DNA of 20,668 bases from an uncultured Collinsella sp. (GCA_902472315.1 CABRNM010000021.1:1-20668), one strand, 5' to 3'. Shown: positions 7,285 to 14,665, numbered from the stretch's first letter. Notes: generated by a model not told the origin, from the letters alone. Made by a program: numbers and translations.

Positions 7285-8885
7285 TACGACGCGAGCGTGG
7301 CGATGACGGCTTCGTCGCCGGCGTATATTAGGGTGTTGCCGTCGGGGATGATCGTTTGGCCTTCGCGCTTGAGCATCACCACAATAAACGGATGCTTGCC
7401 TTGCGGCACATCGCGCAGGCGCTGGCCGGCCAGGCGACCGTGGGGCGTCACGGTGACCTCGCGCAGCGTAACCTCGGCACGCTCTTCAAACGTCGGGGCA
7501 GCCATCACCAATAGGTCGCCTTCCTCAATTACGGTATCGCCGTTGGGCAACACCGGGTGCGCACCGTCGCGCAGTACCAGGACCACCAGCATGTCCGTCG
7601 CGCTGCCAATATCGGCGAGCGAGCGTCCGGAAAACGGATGGCCCGCGCCCACCTTGAACTTGACAAACGACATGCCGTCCTCGTCGCGGTAATCGTTAAA
7701 CGTACGGCGCACGTCGCCTTCCGCGTCGATCATATTGAGCTTTTTCGCCACCGCCGGTAGCAGCGAGCCCTGCACCACAATGCTCGACACGGCAATCACA
7801 AATACCAGGTCAAACAGGTCGTGACCGCCAGGAACACCGGCCACCACGGTAAAGAGGCTAAACACGACCGAAGCCGCGCCGCGCAGACCCGCCCAGCTTA
7901 CGAGCGCAACCTGGCGAGGGTTCGTCTTAAAGGGCGCTAGGAGCACGCCGACGGCGATGGGGCGGCTCACAAAGAGCATAAACGCCATGAGCGCCAGGCC
8001 CGGCAGCAGCATCTGCGGCAGGCGTGCGGGCGTTACGAGCAGGCCGAGCAAGAAGAAGATCGTCATCTCGGCCATCTCGGTGAGGGTATCGAAGAAGTGC
8101 GCCATCTCGACCTTGCCGGTGATGTCGCTCGCACCCAGCACAATGCCGGCCAGGTACACGGCCAAAAATCCGTTGCCGCCCAGGTAGCTCGGCAGCGCGT
8201 AGGCGACGATGGCCACGGCGAACAAAAAGATGGTCTGCGCGCCCTCGGCCGTTGCGTGCGCGCGTTCAATCAGGCGGCCCGCCGCCCAGCCGATGGCGAG
8301 GCCCAGGCCCACGCCCAAGATAATCTGCTTGGCCAGCAGTGCGGGAATGTTGATGTCGCCGCCGGCCGCGAGTGTGGCGAGCACGGCGGTGAGCATATAG
8401 GCGACGGGATCGTTGGAGCCCGATTCGACCTCGAGCAGCGAGTCGGTGCCGCCCCTCAGCGACAGGCTGTGCTCGCGCAGAACGCTAAAGACGCTGGCCG
8501 CGTCGGTGGACGCCACGACCGATCCCAACAGCAGGCCGCCGATCCAGTCGAATCCCAGTACAAAGTGGGCGAACACGCCGGTGATGCCTGCGGTGATGAC
8601 GACGCCGAGCGTGCTCAGCAGCACCGCCGGCGCGGCGACGGGCTTGGCGCGGTCGATATTGGTGTTAAAGCCGCCGTAGAACATGATGAATAGCAGCGCC
8701 GTGCTGCAGACGGTTTCGGTGAGCGCGTAGTCGCTAAAGTCGATGTGTGCCGGGCCGTTGACGCCCAGCAGCATGCCGAGTGCGATAAAGATGAGCAGGG
8801 TGGGGAAGGGGAGTTTTTTGCCGACGGGTTTGATGGTCAGGCACAAAATGATGACGAGGCCGATAAAGAGAAGGATCTGGTTCAT
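7284..8885 (-). CDS. CPA1-type K+(Na+)/H+ antiporter with two C-terminal TrkA-C domains
   Basis: This 533-residue protein has about 12-13 hydrophobic segments over residues 1-390 and two soluble regulatory domains after it. Transporter motifs include VASTDAASVFSVLRE and EVESGSNDPVAYML (the ND pair of CPA1 exchangers), then GNGFLAVYLAGIVLG and VSWAGLRGAASVVFSL. The cytosolic part contains two TrkA-C/RCK-C-like units: HPFSGRSLADIG... up to EEGDLLVMAAP, and GRLAGQRLRDVP... up to YAGDEAVIATLAS. This is the NhaP2/CvrA architecture, where potassium/proton exchange regulates cytoplasmic ions and pH and nucleotides may bind the C-terminal domain. The ATG at 8885 has AGGAG about 12 bases upstream, rather far. 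The gene is divergent from the phosphatase gene at 9139. The exact cation is uncertain. Confidence 0.88.
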   Translation of the reverse strand: MNQILLFIGLVIILCLTIKPVGKKLPFPTLLIFIALGMLLGVNGPAHIDFSDYALTETVCSTALLFIMFYGGFNTNIDRAKPVAAPAVLLSTLGVVITAGITGVFAHFVLGFDWIGGLLLGSVVASTDAASVFSVLREHSLSLRGGTDSLLEVESGSNDPVAYMLTAVLATLAAGGDINIPALLAKQIILGVGLGLAIGWAAGRLIERAHATAEGAQTIFLFAVAIVAYALPSYLGGNGFLAVYLAGIVLGASDITGKVEMAHFFDTLTEMAEMTIFFLLGLLVTPARLPQMLLPGLALMAFMLFVSRPIAVGVLLAPFKTNPRQVALVSWAGLRGAASVVFSLFTVVAGVPGGHDLFDLVFVIAVSSIVVQGSLLPAVAKKLNMIDAEGDVRRTFNDYRDEDGMSFVKFKVGAGHPFSGRSLADIGSATDMLVVLVLRDGAHPVLPNGDTVIEEGDLLVMAAPTFEERAEVTLREVTVTPHGRLAGQRLRDVPQGKHPFIVVMLKREGQTIIPDGNTLIYAGDEAVIATLAS

Positions 8886-9034
8886 GGATGGTGTCCGCTC
8901 CTGGGTGGTTGGCGTGGCACGGTCAGTTGTCTGCGGTTATTTGTACCCAAAGATGGTGGGTTTATGGGGTTGGATTGCGGGCGTGCGCGATATCGTCATA
9001 GACGGCTGCCGTCTTTGCCTCTGCTCGGAAACCC

Positions 9035-9063
9035 TTTCCAGCTTTATTGCAACGGAGTACAAT
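9035..9063 (+). promoter_or_regulatory. Probable promoter of the PPP-family phosphatase gene
   Basis: TTTCCA at 9035-9040 and TACAAT at 9058-9063 are spaced 17 bases apart, a normal sigma-70-type arrangement, placing the start near 9070. This gives a leader of about 70 bases. Confidence 0.5.
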
Positions 9064-9076
9064 GGGTAACGTTTAA

Positions 9077-9120
9077 GTTCAACTTGAAGTTTTAGTTGCG
9101 GCACCGGGCTTCGGCCGCAA
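9077..9120 (+). promoter_or_regulatory. Operator-like palindrome and leader hairpin before the phosphatase gene
   Basis: The 11-base palindrome TTCAA-C-TTGAA begins at about 9077, just after the predicted transcription start. It sits inside a larger alternating AAGTTCAACTTGAAGTT pattern. Further on, TTGCGGC (9096-9102) pairs with GCCGCAA (9114-9120) to form a hairpin ending four bases before the AAGGAG site at 9124-9129. Either could control expression; nothing identifies a regulator. Confidence 0.35.
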
Positions 9121-9138
9121 TGCAAGGAGAGGCGTACC

Positions 9139-9978
9139 ATGGCGATCTATGTGACATCTGATGCTCACGGGCACGTGCGTGCGCTTGACGAGGCCCTGTC
9201 TAAGATCTCGTTGACGTCCGACGACACGCTGTACGTGCTGGGCGACATGATCGATCGCGGGCCCGATCCGGTCGGCGTTATTAAGCTCGTGCGCTCGCTG
9301 CCCAACGCCCGCGTGTTCAAGGGCAATCACGAGCAGATCATGCTCGATGCCATCATTGGCCAGGATCCGCTCGATGCCGAGACCTGGGATATCAACGGTG
9401 GCTGGACGACGCGCGAGCAGCTCAACGACATGGAATTTGAGGCATACGAGGAGCTCGTGCGATGGATGGCCGCGCTGCCGCTCTACGCGGTGGTCGAGAC
9501 TGCCGAGCGGCCGTACCTGCTGGTGCACGCCGGCATTCAGACCGAGGCGGCGCGTGCGTTTTTGCTTGAGCATGGTGTCGATTGCGGCGACGGCGTCGGA
9601 GCGGTGGGTGCCGATCGCGAGCTGCTGCAGCAGATGCTCGCGGTGCAGTCGTCCGATGACCTGCTATGGATTCGTCACGGCTATTGGGATGTGCCGACCG
9701 GGCTGCTTTCTGCCGAGGGCAAGGGCCCGGTCGTGGTGAGCGGCCACACGCCCACGGTATCGCTTGGGCGCTATTGCGAGGTCGGTGGTCTGGCGGGGCT
9801 CGATGAGGAATCGGGACGCGGGCAGATCGTGCGCTTGGGCGGCGAGGACACTGCCGGTGTGCCCGATCGTATCGATATCGACTGCGCCGCCGCCACCGGC
9901 TCCGAGTTCGGTCGCGTGGGCATCCTGCGGCTCGATGATGGGGCGGAGTTCTACGCGAACATCAACCCTGGAGAATGA
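9139..9978 (+). CDS. PPP-family metallophosphoesterase (serine/threonine phosphatase type)
   Basis: This 279-residue protein carries the complete metal-binding signature of the PPP family: SDAHGH (Asp8, His10), GDMIDRGP (Asp36, Asp39, Arg40), GNHE (Asn63, His64), LLVHAG (His130) and SGHTP (His203). A closing DIDCAAATG motif and a FGRVGILRLDDG strand match bacterial phosphatases related to PrpA, ApaH and bacteriophage lambda phosphatase. Proteins of this kind remove phosphate from proteins or cleave dinucleoside tetraphosphates; the sequence does not decide between these. The first motif is SDAHG instead of the usual GDxHG. The start ATG at 9139 follows AAGGAG at 9124-9129. The gene stands alone, divergent from the antiporter and convergent with the flippase gene. 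Confidence 0.9.
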   Translation: MAIYVTSDAHGHVRALDEALSKISLTSDDTLYVLGDMIDRGPDPVGVIKLVRSLPNARVFKGNHEQIMLDAIIGQDPLDAETWDINGGWTTREQLNDMEFEAYEELVRWMAALPLYAVVETAERPYLLVHAGIQTEAARAFLLEHGVDCGDGVGAVGADRELLQQMLAVQSSDDLLWIRHGYWDVPTGLLSAEGKGPVVVSGHTPTVSLGRYCEVGGLAGLDEESGRGQIVRLGGEDTAGVPDRIDIDCAAATGSEFGRVGILRLDDGAEFYANINPGE

Positions 9979-10038
9979 TGGCGTAAGGGGTAGTCAAAAA
10001 AGCCCCTCCCAAATTAGCTGCCCCCAGTCTTGCGCCAG

Positions 10039-11613
10039 TTAGGCGCCGTATGGGTTGCGGTCGCGTTCGATGCGCTGGCGGATGTGGGCGTACTCGATTA
10101 TCAGCAACACCAGCAGTAGGGCCATAACCGCCAGGTAGCTCACCACGGCGCCCATCAGGCCCAGCAGGTTGATCAGGATCACCGGGAGCACCACGCTCAC
10201 GGCAAAGCAGATCAGGTAGATCTTGGTGACGTCTCCAGCGTGGCGCAGCACTGTGATGATGGCGTAGATAAAGTCGATGGCCGCGGTGATGCCGCCGGCG
10301 ACGACCATCAGCAGCGCCAATGTGCGGTAGCGCTCAAAGTTGAGGCCGTACATATAGCTCATGAGGGGAATGCCGGGACCGGCCATAAATGCGGCGCACA
10401 CGCCGGTGATGACCACGATCAGCGCCATAACAGCAACAATAATCAGGTCAAAGCGACGACGCTTGCGAGGATTAGCCCAAATGCTCGACAAGCGCAGGAG
10501 CTGCGGTTTATAGACAAATCCAATGCTCAACAGAATAGCCTGAGCTGGAAAAAACAGGGCATTAAAGTACAGCTGGTATTTGTAGGCCAGTGTTCCTTCC
10601 ATCACAAACTTGGGCATGCTCTCGATAAGGTTGAACAGGAATAGCGCGCCAAAGAGTGGGGCGCAATGGACAAACAGGTGGCCGACCTCGCGCAGGCTCA
10701 CGCGGCGGGATTTTTCGGTCTCGAGCAGGGCGAGCGGCGCGGTGACCAGCACGAGCGAGGCGATCGCGGCAATGCCCATGGCCATGGCCGCGATGGACAT
10801 GCTGCGCGTGAGGAACAGTGCCACGCTAAAGACCGCGATGACGCCGACGGAGCGTAGCGTTTGGCTCATGCCAGCCAGGTAGAGCTTGTCGGCCTGCTGC
10901 AGGCGGCCTTCGTACACGTCGGCGACGCCGTCGATGACCTTATACAGGTAGACGCCCAGGCCGATCGTCGCCATCTGCGTGTCATAGCCGCGGGCGCTGC
11001 TGTACATGAGGCCGCAGCCTAGGGCGAGCGCTCCGCAAAGCCAGCGGTTGAGCTGGTAGGAGGCAAAGGACGTCTTTTCGTCGATGTCCGAGACCTGGAA
11101 ATTGCGCACGCCGTAGTTGCACGCGATCATGATGAGCGTGCCGGTGACAAAGGCGATGGAGAATTTGCCTGCTTCTTCGGCGCCCACGAGTTGCGTAGAC
11201 ACGATGGTGAGCAGCGGAAACGCCAAACCCCACACGGCGGTGCCGAGGGTGTTCCAAAGATAGTCGCGACTGGTGGCGTGCTCCTCGTATTCCGCCTCCT
11301 GCATGGAGAGGCCGCCGCCGTAGACGGCGCCGAGCAGACGGTTCCACCAAGCGTTGACCATGCGGCGGACGGGGCCGGGCTCCCGATCGCGTTCGCGCCG
11401 GCGACGTGTGGCTTGGCTGCTATCGGGCCCGCCGGCGTTGCGCTGGCTTAGCTCTTGGATTCGTGCGAGCTCCTCGGCGGTGTGCGATGCGGGGAACAGG
11501 CCGTTCTCGATGCGTCCGCCCTGCCCGTGCGCCCCGCCTGATACGGCGGGGTCGGCGACGCCATTGCGGCGGGCGATGGCGCGGCGAATGCTATCGAGGG
11601 GCGTGATGCTCAA
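10039..11613 (-). CDS. Wzx-like polysaccharide flippase with N-terminal cytoplasmic extension
   Basis: This is a predicted 524-residue membrane protein of the MOP superfamily (Wzx/oligosaccharide flippase type), which moves undecaprenyl-linked glycans across the membrane. From about residue 110 the sequence reads RDYLWNTLGTAVWGLAFPLL and LVGAEEAGKFSIAF, the standard first helix and following loop of Wzx proteins. About 12 hydrophobic segments follow, with a short basic tail (RQRIERDRNPYGA). The first ~105 residues are polar, rich in Arg, Gln and Glu (ATRRRRERDREPGPVRRM), and probably disordered and cytoplasmic; such a tail is unusual for the family. I choose the TTG at 11613 because AAAGGA lies seven bases upstream and the only upstream ATG (11904) lies beyond the repeat-rich intergenic region. 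No glycosyltransferases are adjacent, so the glycan is unknown. Confidence 0.8.
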   Translation of the reverse strand: MSITPLDSIRRAIARRNGVADPAVSGGAHGQGGRIENGLFPASHTAEELARIQELSQRNAGGPDSSQATRRRRERDREPGPVRRMVNAWWNRLLGAVYGGGLSMQEAEYEEHATSRDYLWNTLGTAVWGLAFPLLTIVSTQLVGAEEAGKFSIAFVTGTLIMIACNYGVRNFQVSDIDEKTSFASYQLNRWLCGALALGCGLMYSSARGYDTQMATIGLGVYLYKVIDGVADVYEGRLQQADKLYLAGMSQTLRSVGVIAVFSVALFLTRSMSIAAMAMGIAAIASLVLVTAPLALLETEKSRRVSLREVGHLFVHCAPLFGALFLFNLIESMPKFVMEGTLAYKYQLYFNALFFPAQAILLSIGFVYKPQLLRLSSIWANPRKRRRFDLIIVAVMALIVVITGVCAAFMAGPGIPLMSYMYGLNFERYRTLALLMVVAGGITAAIDFIYAIITVLRHAGDVTKIYLICFAVSVVLPVILINLLGLMGAVVSYLAVMALLLVLLIIEYAHIRQRIERDRNPYGA

Positions 11614-11641
11614 GGCGGAGTCCTTTCTATTGCTGCGCTTT

Positions 11642-11647
11642 AGTATA
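11642..11647 (-). promoter_or_regulatory. Possible -10 box of the flippase gene
   Basis: On the minus strand TATACT (five of six consensus bases) lies about 28 bases upstream of the TTG start. Nothing close to TTGACA sits 16-18 bases further upstream. The imperfect palindrome TTGAACA-GGT-TGTTCGA at 11673-11689 is a possible operator. Its GAAC-N5-GTTC spacing is one base longer than the usual Gram-positive LexA box. Confidence 0.35.
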
Positions 11648-11713
11648 GACGCGACGGTGTTCGCTCGTGTTTTTGAACAGGTTGTTCGATAATTTCGGCG
11701 GCGCCATTCGGTA

Positions 11714-11746
11714 GTCGGCACTTTGGGAACGTCCCTAAGTGCCGGC
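11714..11746. repeat. Palindromic repeat of a second family (CGGCACTT arms)
   Basis: Arms GTCGGCACTT (11714-11723) and AAGTGCCGGC (11737-11746) pair with one wobble around a core containing GGGAACGTCCC. The design of outer arms plus a core with GGGAC/GTCCC matches the CCACCACAAAGG family elsewhere in the window. Confidence 0.7.
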
Positions 11747-11785
11747 ATCCTGGGGCACTCCATGGCTGTTGCCTGTTCAAGAGTG

Positions 11786-11827
11786 TTCCCAATGACTAGG
11801 CGTTTAAAAACGTCCCCAATGACTAGG
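11786..11827. repeat. Tandem direct repeat CCCAATGACTAGG
   Basis: CCCAATGACTAGG occurs at 11788-11800 and 11815-11827, a period of 27 bases, each preceded by GTT or GTC. On the minus strand both read CCTAGTCATTGGG followed by GAAC or GACGT, resembling half-copies of the neighbouring palindromic repeats. They are intergenic remnants rather than coding. Confidence 0.75.
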
Positions 11828-11875
11828 CCGCTTGCCTGCGATTTTTGACCGTTGGGCGGGCTTGCCGCCCTTGCC

Positions 11876-11891
11876 GCAAAAACGTTTTTGC
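11876..11891. promoter_or_regulatory. Perfect 16-bp palindrome upstream of pckA (operator candidate)
   Basis: GCAAAAACGTTTTTGC is fully symmetrical with a central CG, the form of LacI/CcpA-family operators. A possible -10 (TACAAC, 11900-11905) lies just downstream, so a bound protein would cover the -35 region of the pckA promoter. Catabolite or gluconeogenic control of pckA would make physiological sense, but the regulator is not in this window. Confidence 0.5.
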
Positions 11892-11965
11892 ATATCGGGT
11901 ACAACGGGCTTTACGTGAGTAAAGTGCGCGCCGCGTCCACGTGTCGCGTTTTTAAAGGAGGCCCC

Positions 11966-13636
11966 ATGCCTGGTGTTACCCCTGCAGAAGTTTTGTCCAA
12001 CTTTGGTATTACGCTCGTTGAAGACCCCGCCGAGAATCAGCCCCGTCTGCTGGTCGATCTACCCGCCGCGGAGCTCGTCGAGCACGCTATCCGCCGCGAA
12101 GAAGGCCGCATGGCATCCAACGGCGCGCTGGTGATTGAGACGGGGGAGCGCACTGGTCGTTCTCCCAACGATCGCTTTATCGTTGACACCCCCGATGTTC
12201 ACGACAAGATTGCCTGGGGCGCCGTCAATCGCCCGCTGTCCGTCGAGAGCTATGAGGCCATCAAGGCCGGCATCGTCGACTATCTCAACGAGCGCGACGT
12301 GTTCGTCACCCGCGGCATGGCAGGCGCCGACCGCAACCACACGCGTCGACTGCTCGTTGCCTGCGAGCGTGCCAGCCAGGCGCTCTTTATTAAGCAGATG
12401 CTCGCCCGCCCGCTTGCCCGCGAAATCGCGCGCACCGGCGAGCCGGACTTTTGCGTGCTCGCCGCACCTGGCTACCAGTGCGACCCCGCCATCAAGGGCC
12501 TCAACTCTAGCGCCGCCGTGGTCATCAACTTCCAGGAACGCGTGATTCTGGTCGCCGGCACCGGCTACTCCGGCGAGATTAAAAAGTCGATCTTTAGCGT
12601 CATGAACTACCTGCTGCCCGTCGAGGACGACGTGCTGCCCATGCACTGCTCGGCCAGCATGGACCCCGTCACGCACGAGACCGCCGTGTTCTTTGGCCTG
12701 TCCGGTACCGGCAAGACCACGCTTTCGGCCAACCCCACGCGCCTACTGATCGGCGACGACGAGCACGGTTGGTCCGACATGGGCATCTTCAATATCGAGG
12801 GTGGCTGCTACGCCAAATGCGAGGGCCTGGACGCCTTCCACGAGCCCGAGATCTTCAACGCTGTCCGCTTTGGCGCGATCTGCGAAAACGTGGTGCTCGA
12901 CGAGAACCGCAAGCCCAACTACGATGACATCTCGATCACGCACAACACGCGCGTGGCCTATCCCGTGGAGCACATTCCTAACGCGTGGACTAAGGGCATG
13001 GGCACCACTCCGAGTGTCGTGCTGTTCCTGACTTGCGACGCTTTTGGCGTGCTGCCGCCCATCTCGCGTCTGACGGCCGATGCCGCCATGTACCACTTTG
13101 TGACGGGCTTTACGGCTAAGATTCCCGGCACCGAGGTCGGCGTCACCGAGCCCACGCCCACGTTCTCTTCGCTGTTCGGCGAGCCGTTTATGCCGCTCGA
13201 CCCCATGGTTTACGCCAAGATGCTTGGCGAGCGCATTGCCGACGGCCGCACGCGCGTGTACCTGGTCAACACCGGCTGGATTGGCGGCGGCTACGGCGTG
13301 GGTCATCGCATCGAGCTTGCCTACACGCGCGCCCTGGTGGCCCGCGCCCTCGACGGTACCATCGAGGACAGCGAGTTCGTGCACGACGACATCTTTAACG
13401 TCGACATTCCCACCACGTGCCACGGCGTACCCGACGTCATCCTGGTGCCGCGCCAGTATTGGCAGAGCACCGCTCGCTACGACGAGGCCGCGCACAACTT
13501 GGCCGTGATGTTCGAGGAGAACTTCGAGAAGAAGTACTCGCACCTGCCCGAGTCCGTCAAAGCCGCCGGCCCGCACGCCCAGGTGTCCGCCGAGGCCCGT
13601 CATCACGGCCGCGGCCTGCTGGGACTCCGCCACTAG
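11966..13636 (+). CDS. pckA: Phosphoenolpyruvate carboxykinase (ATP)
   Basis: PckA interconverts oxaloacetate plus ATP with phosphoenolpyruvate, CO2 and ADP in the cytoplasm. In fermenting anaerobes it often runs in the carboxylating, ATP-forming direction. The 556-residue protein shows TGRSPNDRFIVDTP at 63-76, the PEPCK signature AGTGYSGEIKKSIFSVMNY at 197-215, the kinase-1 loop GLSGTGKTT at 244-252, and LIGDDEHGW at 261-269 (metal-binding kinase-2 region). A long conserved C-terminal half follows (GFTAKIPGTEVGVTEPTPTF; NTGWIGGGYGVGHRI). These are features of the ATP-dependent, not the GTP-dependent, enzyme. The ATG at 11966 follows a near-perfect AAAGGAGG. The upstream open frame contains no family sequence. 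The gene is monocistronic, with a repeat-derived hairpin 19 bases after its stop. Regulation through the 16-bp palindrome at 11876-11891 is possible. Confidence 0.97.
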   Translation: MPGVTPAEVLSNFGITLVEDPAENQPRLLVDLPAAELVEHAIRREEGRMASNGALVIETGERTGRSPNDRFIVDTPDVHDKIAWGAVNRPLSVESYEAIKAGIVDYLNERDVFVTRGMAGADRNHTRRLLVACERASQALFIKQMLARPLAREIARTGEPDFCVLAAPGYQCDPAIKGLNSSAAVVINFQERVILVAGTGYSGEIKKSIFSVMNYLLPVEDDVLPMHCSASMDPVTHETAVFFGLSGTGKTTLSANPTRLLIGDDEHGWSDMGIFNIEGGCYAKCEGLDAFHEPEIFNAVRFGAICENVVLDENRKPNYDDISITHNTRVAYPVEHIPNAWTKGMGTTPSVVLFLTCDAFGVLPPISRLTADAAMYHFVTGFTAKIPGTEVGVTEPTPTFSSLFGEPFMPLDPMVYAKMLGERIADGRTRVYLVNTGWIGGGYGVGHRIELAYTRALVARALDGTIEDSEFVHDDIFNVDIPTTCHGVPDVILVPRQYWQSTARYDEAAHNLAVMFEENFEKKYSHLPESVKAAGPHAQVSAEARHHGRGLLGLRH

Positions 13637-13655
13637 CTTCGCCGTGAGTCCATAT

Positions 13656-13692
13656 CCACCACAAAGGGGACAGGCACCTTTGTGGTGGTTTT
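13656..13692. repeat. Palindromic intergenic repeat, copy 2, likely pckA terminator
   Basis: CCACCACAAAGG (13656-13667) pairs with its complement (13677-13688) around GGACAGGCA. The core is in the opposite orientation to copy 1. TTTTG follows on the plus strand, so it can act as the pckA terminator. Confidence 0.9.
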
Positions 13693-13719
13693 GCTCGTGT
13701 GGATGACTCGGGTTACAAT
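13691..13719 (+). promoter_or_regulatory. Probable promoter of the B3/B4-domain gene
   Basis: TTGCTC (13691-13696) and TACAAT (13714-13719) are separated by 17 bases. The predicted start near 13726 leaves a leader of about 138 bases. The -35 box abuts repeat copy 2. Confidence 0.55.
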
Positions 13720-13725
13720 ACGCCT

Positions 13726-13863
13726 GACATATCGTCCCCTTCTCCGGATGGGGACAGCGCAAGCGTTCTTGTGACGGCACCGTAGGACTTTGAAGGTGGC
13801 CGTTGTAAGGGCGCTTTTTGTTTAGGCGCCCTCACTCGGGCGCGCACAATGAAGGGAGAGCGT
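13726..13863 (+). promoter_or_regulatory. Structured mRNA leader of the B3/B4-domain gene
   Basis: The leader is rich in inverted repeats. GTCCCC pairs with GGGGAC (about 13734-13755), and ACGGC-ACC pairs with GGT-GCCGT (about 13773-13804). GCGCCC at about 13826-13831 can pair either with the upstream GGGCGC at about 13809-13814, which is followed by TTTTTGTTT, or with a downstream GGGCGC at about 13838-13843 close to the ribosome site. Mutually exclusive pairings of this type are typical of riboswitches and attenuators. I do not recognise a known class. Confidence 0.35.
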
Positions 13864-14583
13864 ATGAAGAGCTTTATTGCCGAGGATTCATTCTGGGAGC
13901 TGTTTCCGCAGGCAGCGGTCGGTGTTGTGGTCGTGGAGGGCATGAAGCCCACGGCTCAGATTCCTCAAGAGGACGTGGATGCGATTGCGGCGTTGCTCGA
14001 CCGCGCCAATATCGATGCGGAGCGTCATCTGACCAGCGACACTATCAGCGAGAACGCACCGGTCAGGGCATGGCGCGAGGCCTATCGTCTGTTCAAGACC
14101 AAGAAAGGCGCGCGCTGCTCGATCGAGAACTTGCTCAAACGCGTGCTCAAAGGCAAGCCGGTGGGCCACATTACGCCCGCGGTGGATATTTACAACACGG
14201 TGTCGCTGACCTACGCGCTGCCCGTGGGAGGCGAGGATCTGCATGCGATCGAGGGGGACCTTCGCCTGAAGGTGACCGACGGTGGCGATGCGTTCTTGCC
14301 GCTTGGCGAGGAGACGGATGATCCGACGCTGCCCGGCGAGCTCGCCTACATCGATGATGCGGGCGCTGTATGCCGCTGCTGGAACTGGCGCGACGGCGTT
14401 CGCACGGCGCTGTCCGATGATTCGGCCGATGCGTTCCTAGCGATTGAGTGCGTGGAGCCCGAGCGGATGGGGGATTGCCAGGCTGCGATCGATCGCTTAG
14501 CCGAGCTGCTTGAGCGCTATCTGGGAGCGACGGTTGTCATTAAGACGCTTGTGACCCGCGACAATCCTTGCGTGGAGCTGTAG
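13864..14583 (+). CDS. B3/B4 tRNA-editing-domain protein (PheRS beta-like, COG3382 type)
   Basis: This 239-residue protein resembles free-standing B3/B4 domains, the fold that in phenylalanyl-tRNA synthetase beta hydrolyses mischarged tyrosyl-tRNA. Recognisable parts are the N-terminal strand VGVVVVEGMK, AWREAYRLFKTKKGARCSIENLLKRVLKG (about 63-91), where the domain's conserved ARCSxENL-type helix lies, and HITPAVDIYNTVSLTYALPVGGEDL (about 97-121), the core VDxxNxxSLxxxxPxGxxD motif of the family. Function of stand-alone members is not settled; trans-editing or binding of amino acids is possible. The ATG at 13864 has GAAGGGAGAG just upstream; an ATG five codons earlier would lie inside this ribosome site. 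A long structured leader precedes it and repeat copy 3 follows it. Confidence 0.8.
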   Translation: MKSFIAEDSFWELFPQAAVGVVVVEGMKPTAQIPQEDVDAIAALLDRANIDAERHLTSDTISENAPVRAWREAYRLFKTKKGARCSIENLLKRVLKGKPVGHITPAVDIYNTVSLTYALPVGGEDLHAIEGDLRLKVTDGGDAFLPLGEETDDPTLPGELAYIDDAGAVCRCWNWRDGVRTALSDDSADAFLAIECVEPERMGDCQAAIDRLAELLERYLGATVVIKTLVTRDNPCVEL

Positions 14584-14610
14584 CGGCGCCTAGAACCTAT
14601 TGATGCCCCA

Positions 14611-14651
14611 AACCACCACAAAGGCGCCTGTCCCCTTTGTGGTGGTTTTTA
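14611..14651. repeat. Palindromic intergenic repeat, copy 3, likely terminator
   Basis: AACCACCACAAAGG (14611-14624) pairs perfectly with its complement (14634-14647) around CGCCTGTCC. A run of five Ts overlaps and follows the second arm, making a convincing terminator for the B3/B4 gene. Its core differs from copy 1 by one base (C for T). Confidence 0.9.
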
Positions 14652-14665
14652 TGTTGATGGGTTAA

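Noticed and set aside
9983..10012. AGGGG...CCCCT hairpin with an internal A-run between convergent genes
   Set aside because: The stem is only five bases and the A/T run lies in the loop, not after the stem, so it is not a convincing terminator.
11673..11689. GAACA-GGT-TGTTC as a LexA (SOS) box
   Set aside because: The half-sites are separated by five bases instead of four and no damage-response gene is adjacent; I kept it only as a generic palindrome.
12743..13780. 345-codon minus-strand frame opposite pckA
   Set aside because: It crosses the palindromic repeat and the pckA terminator region and has no family character; it is a shadow of pckA.
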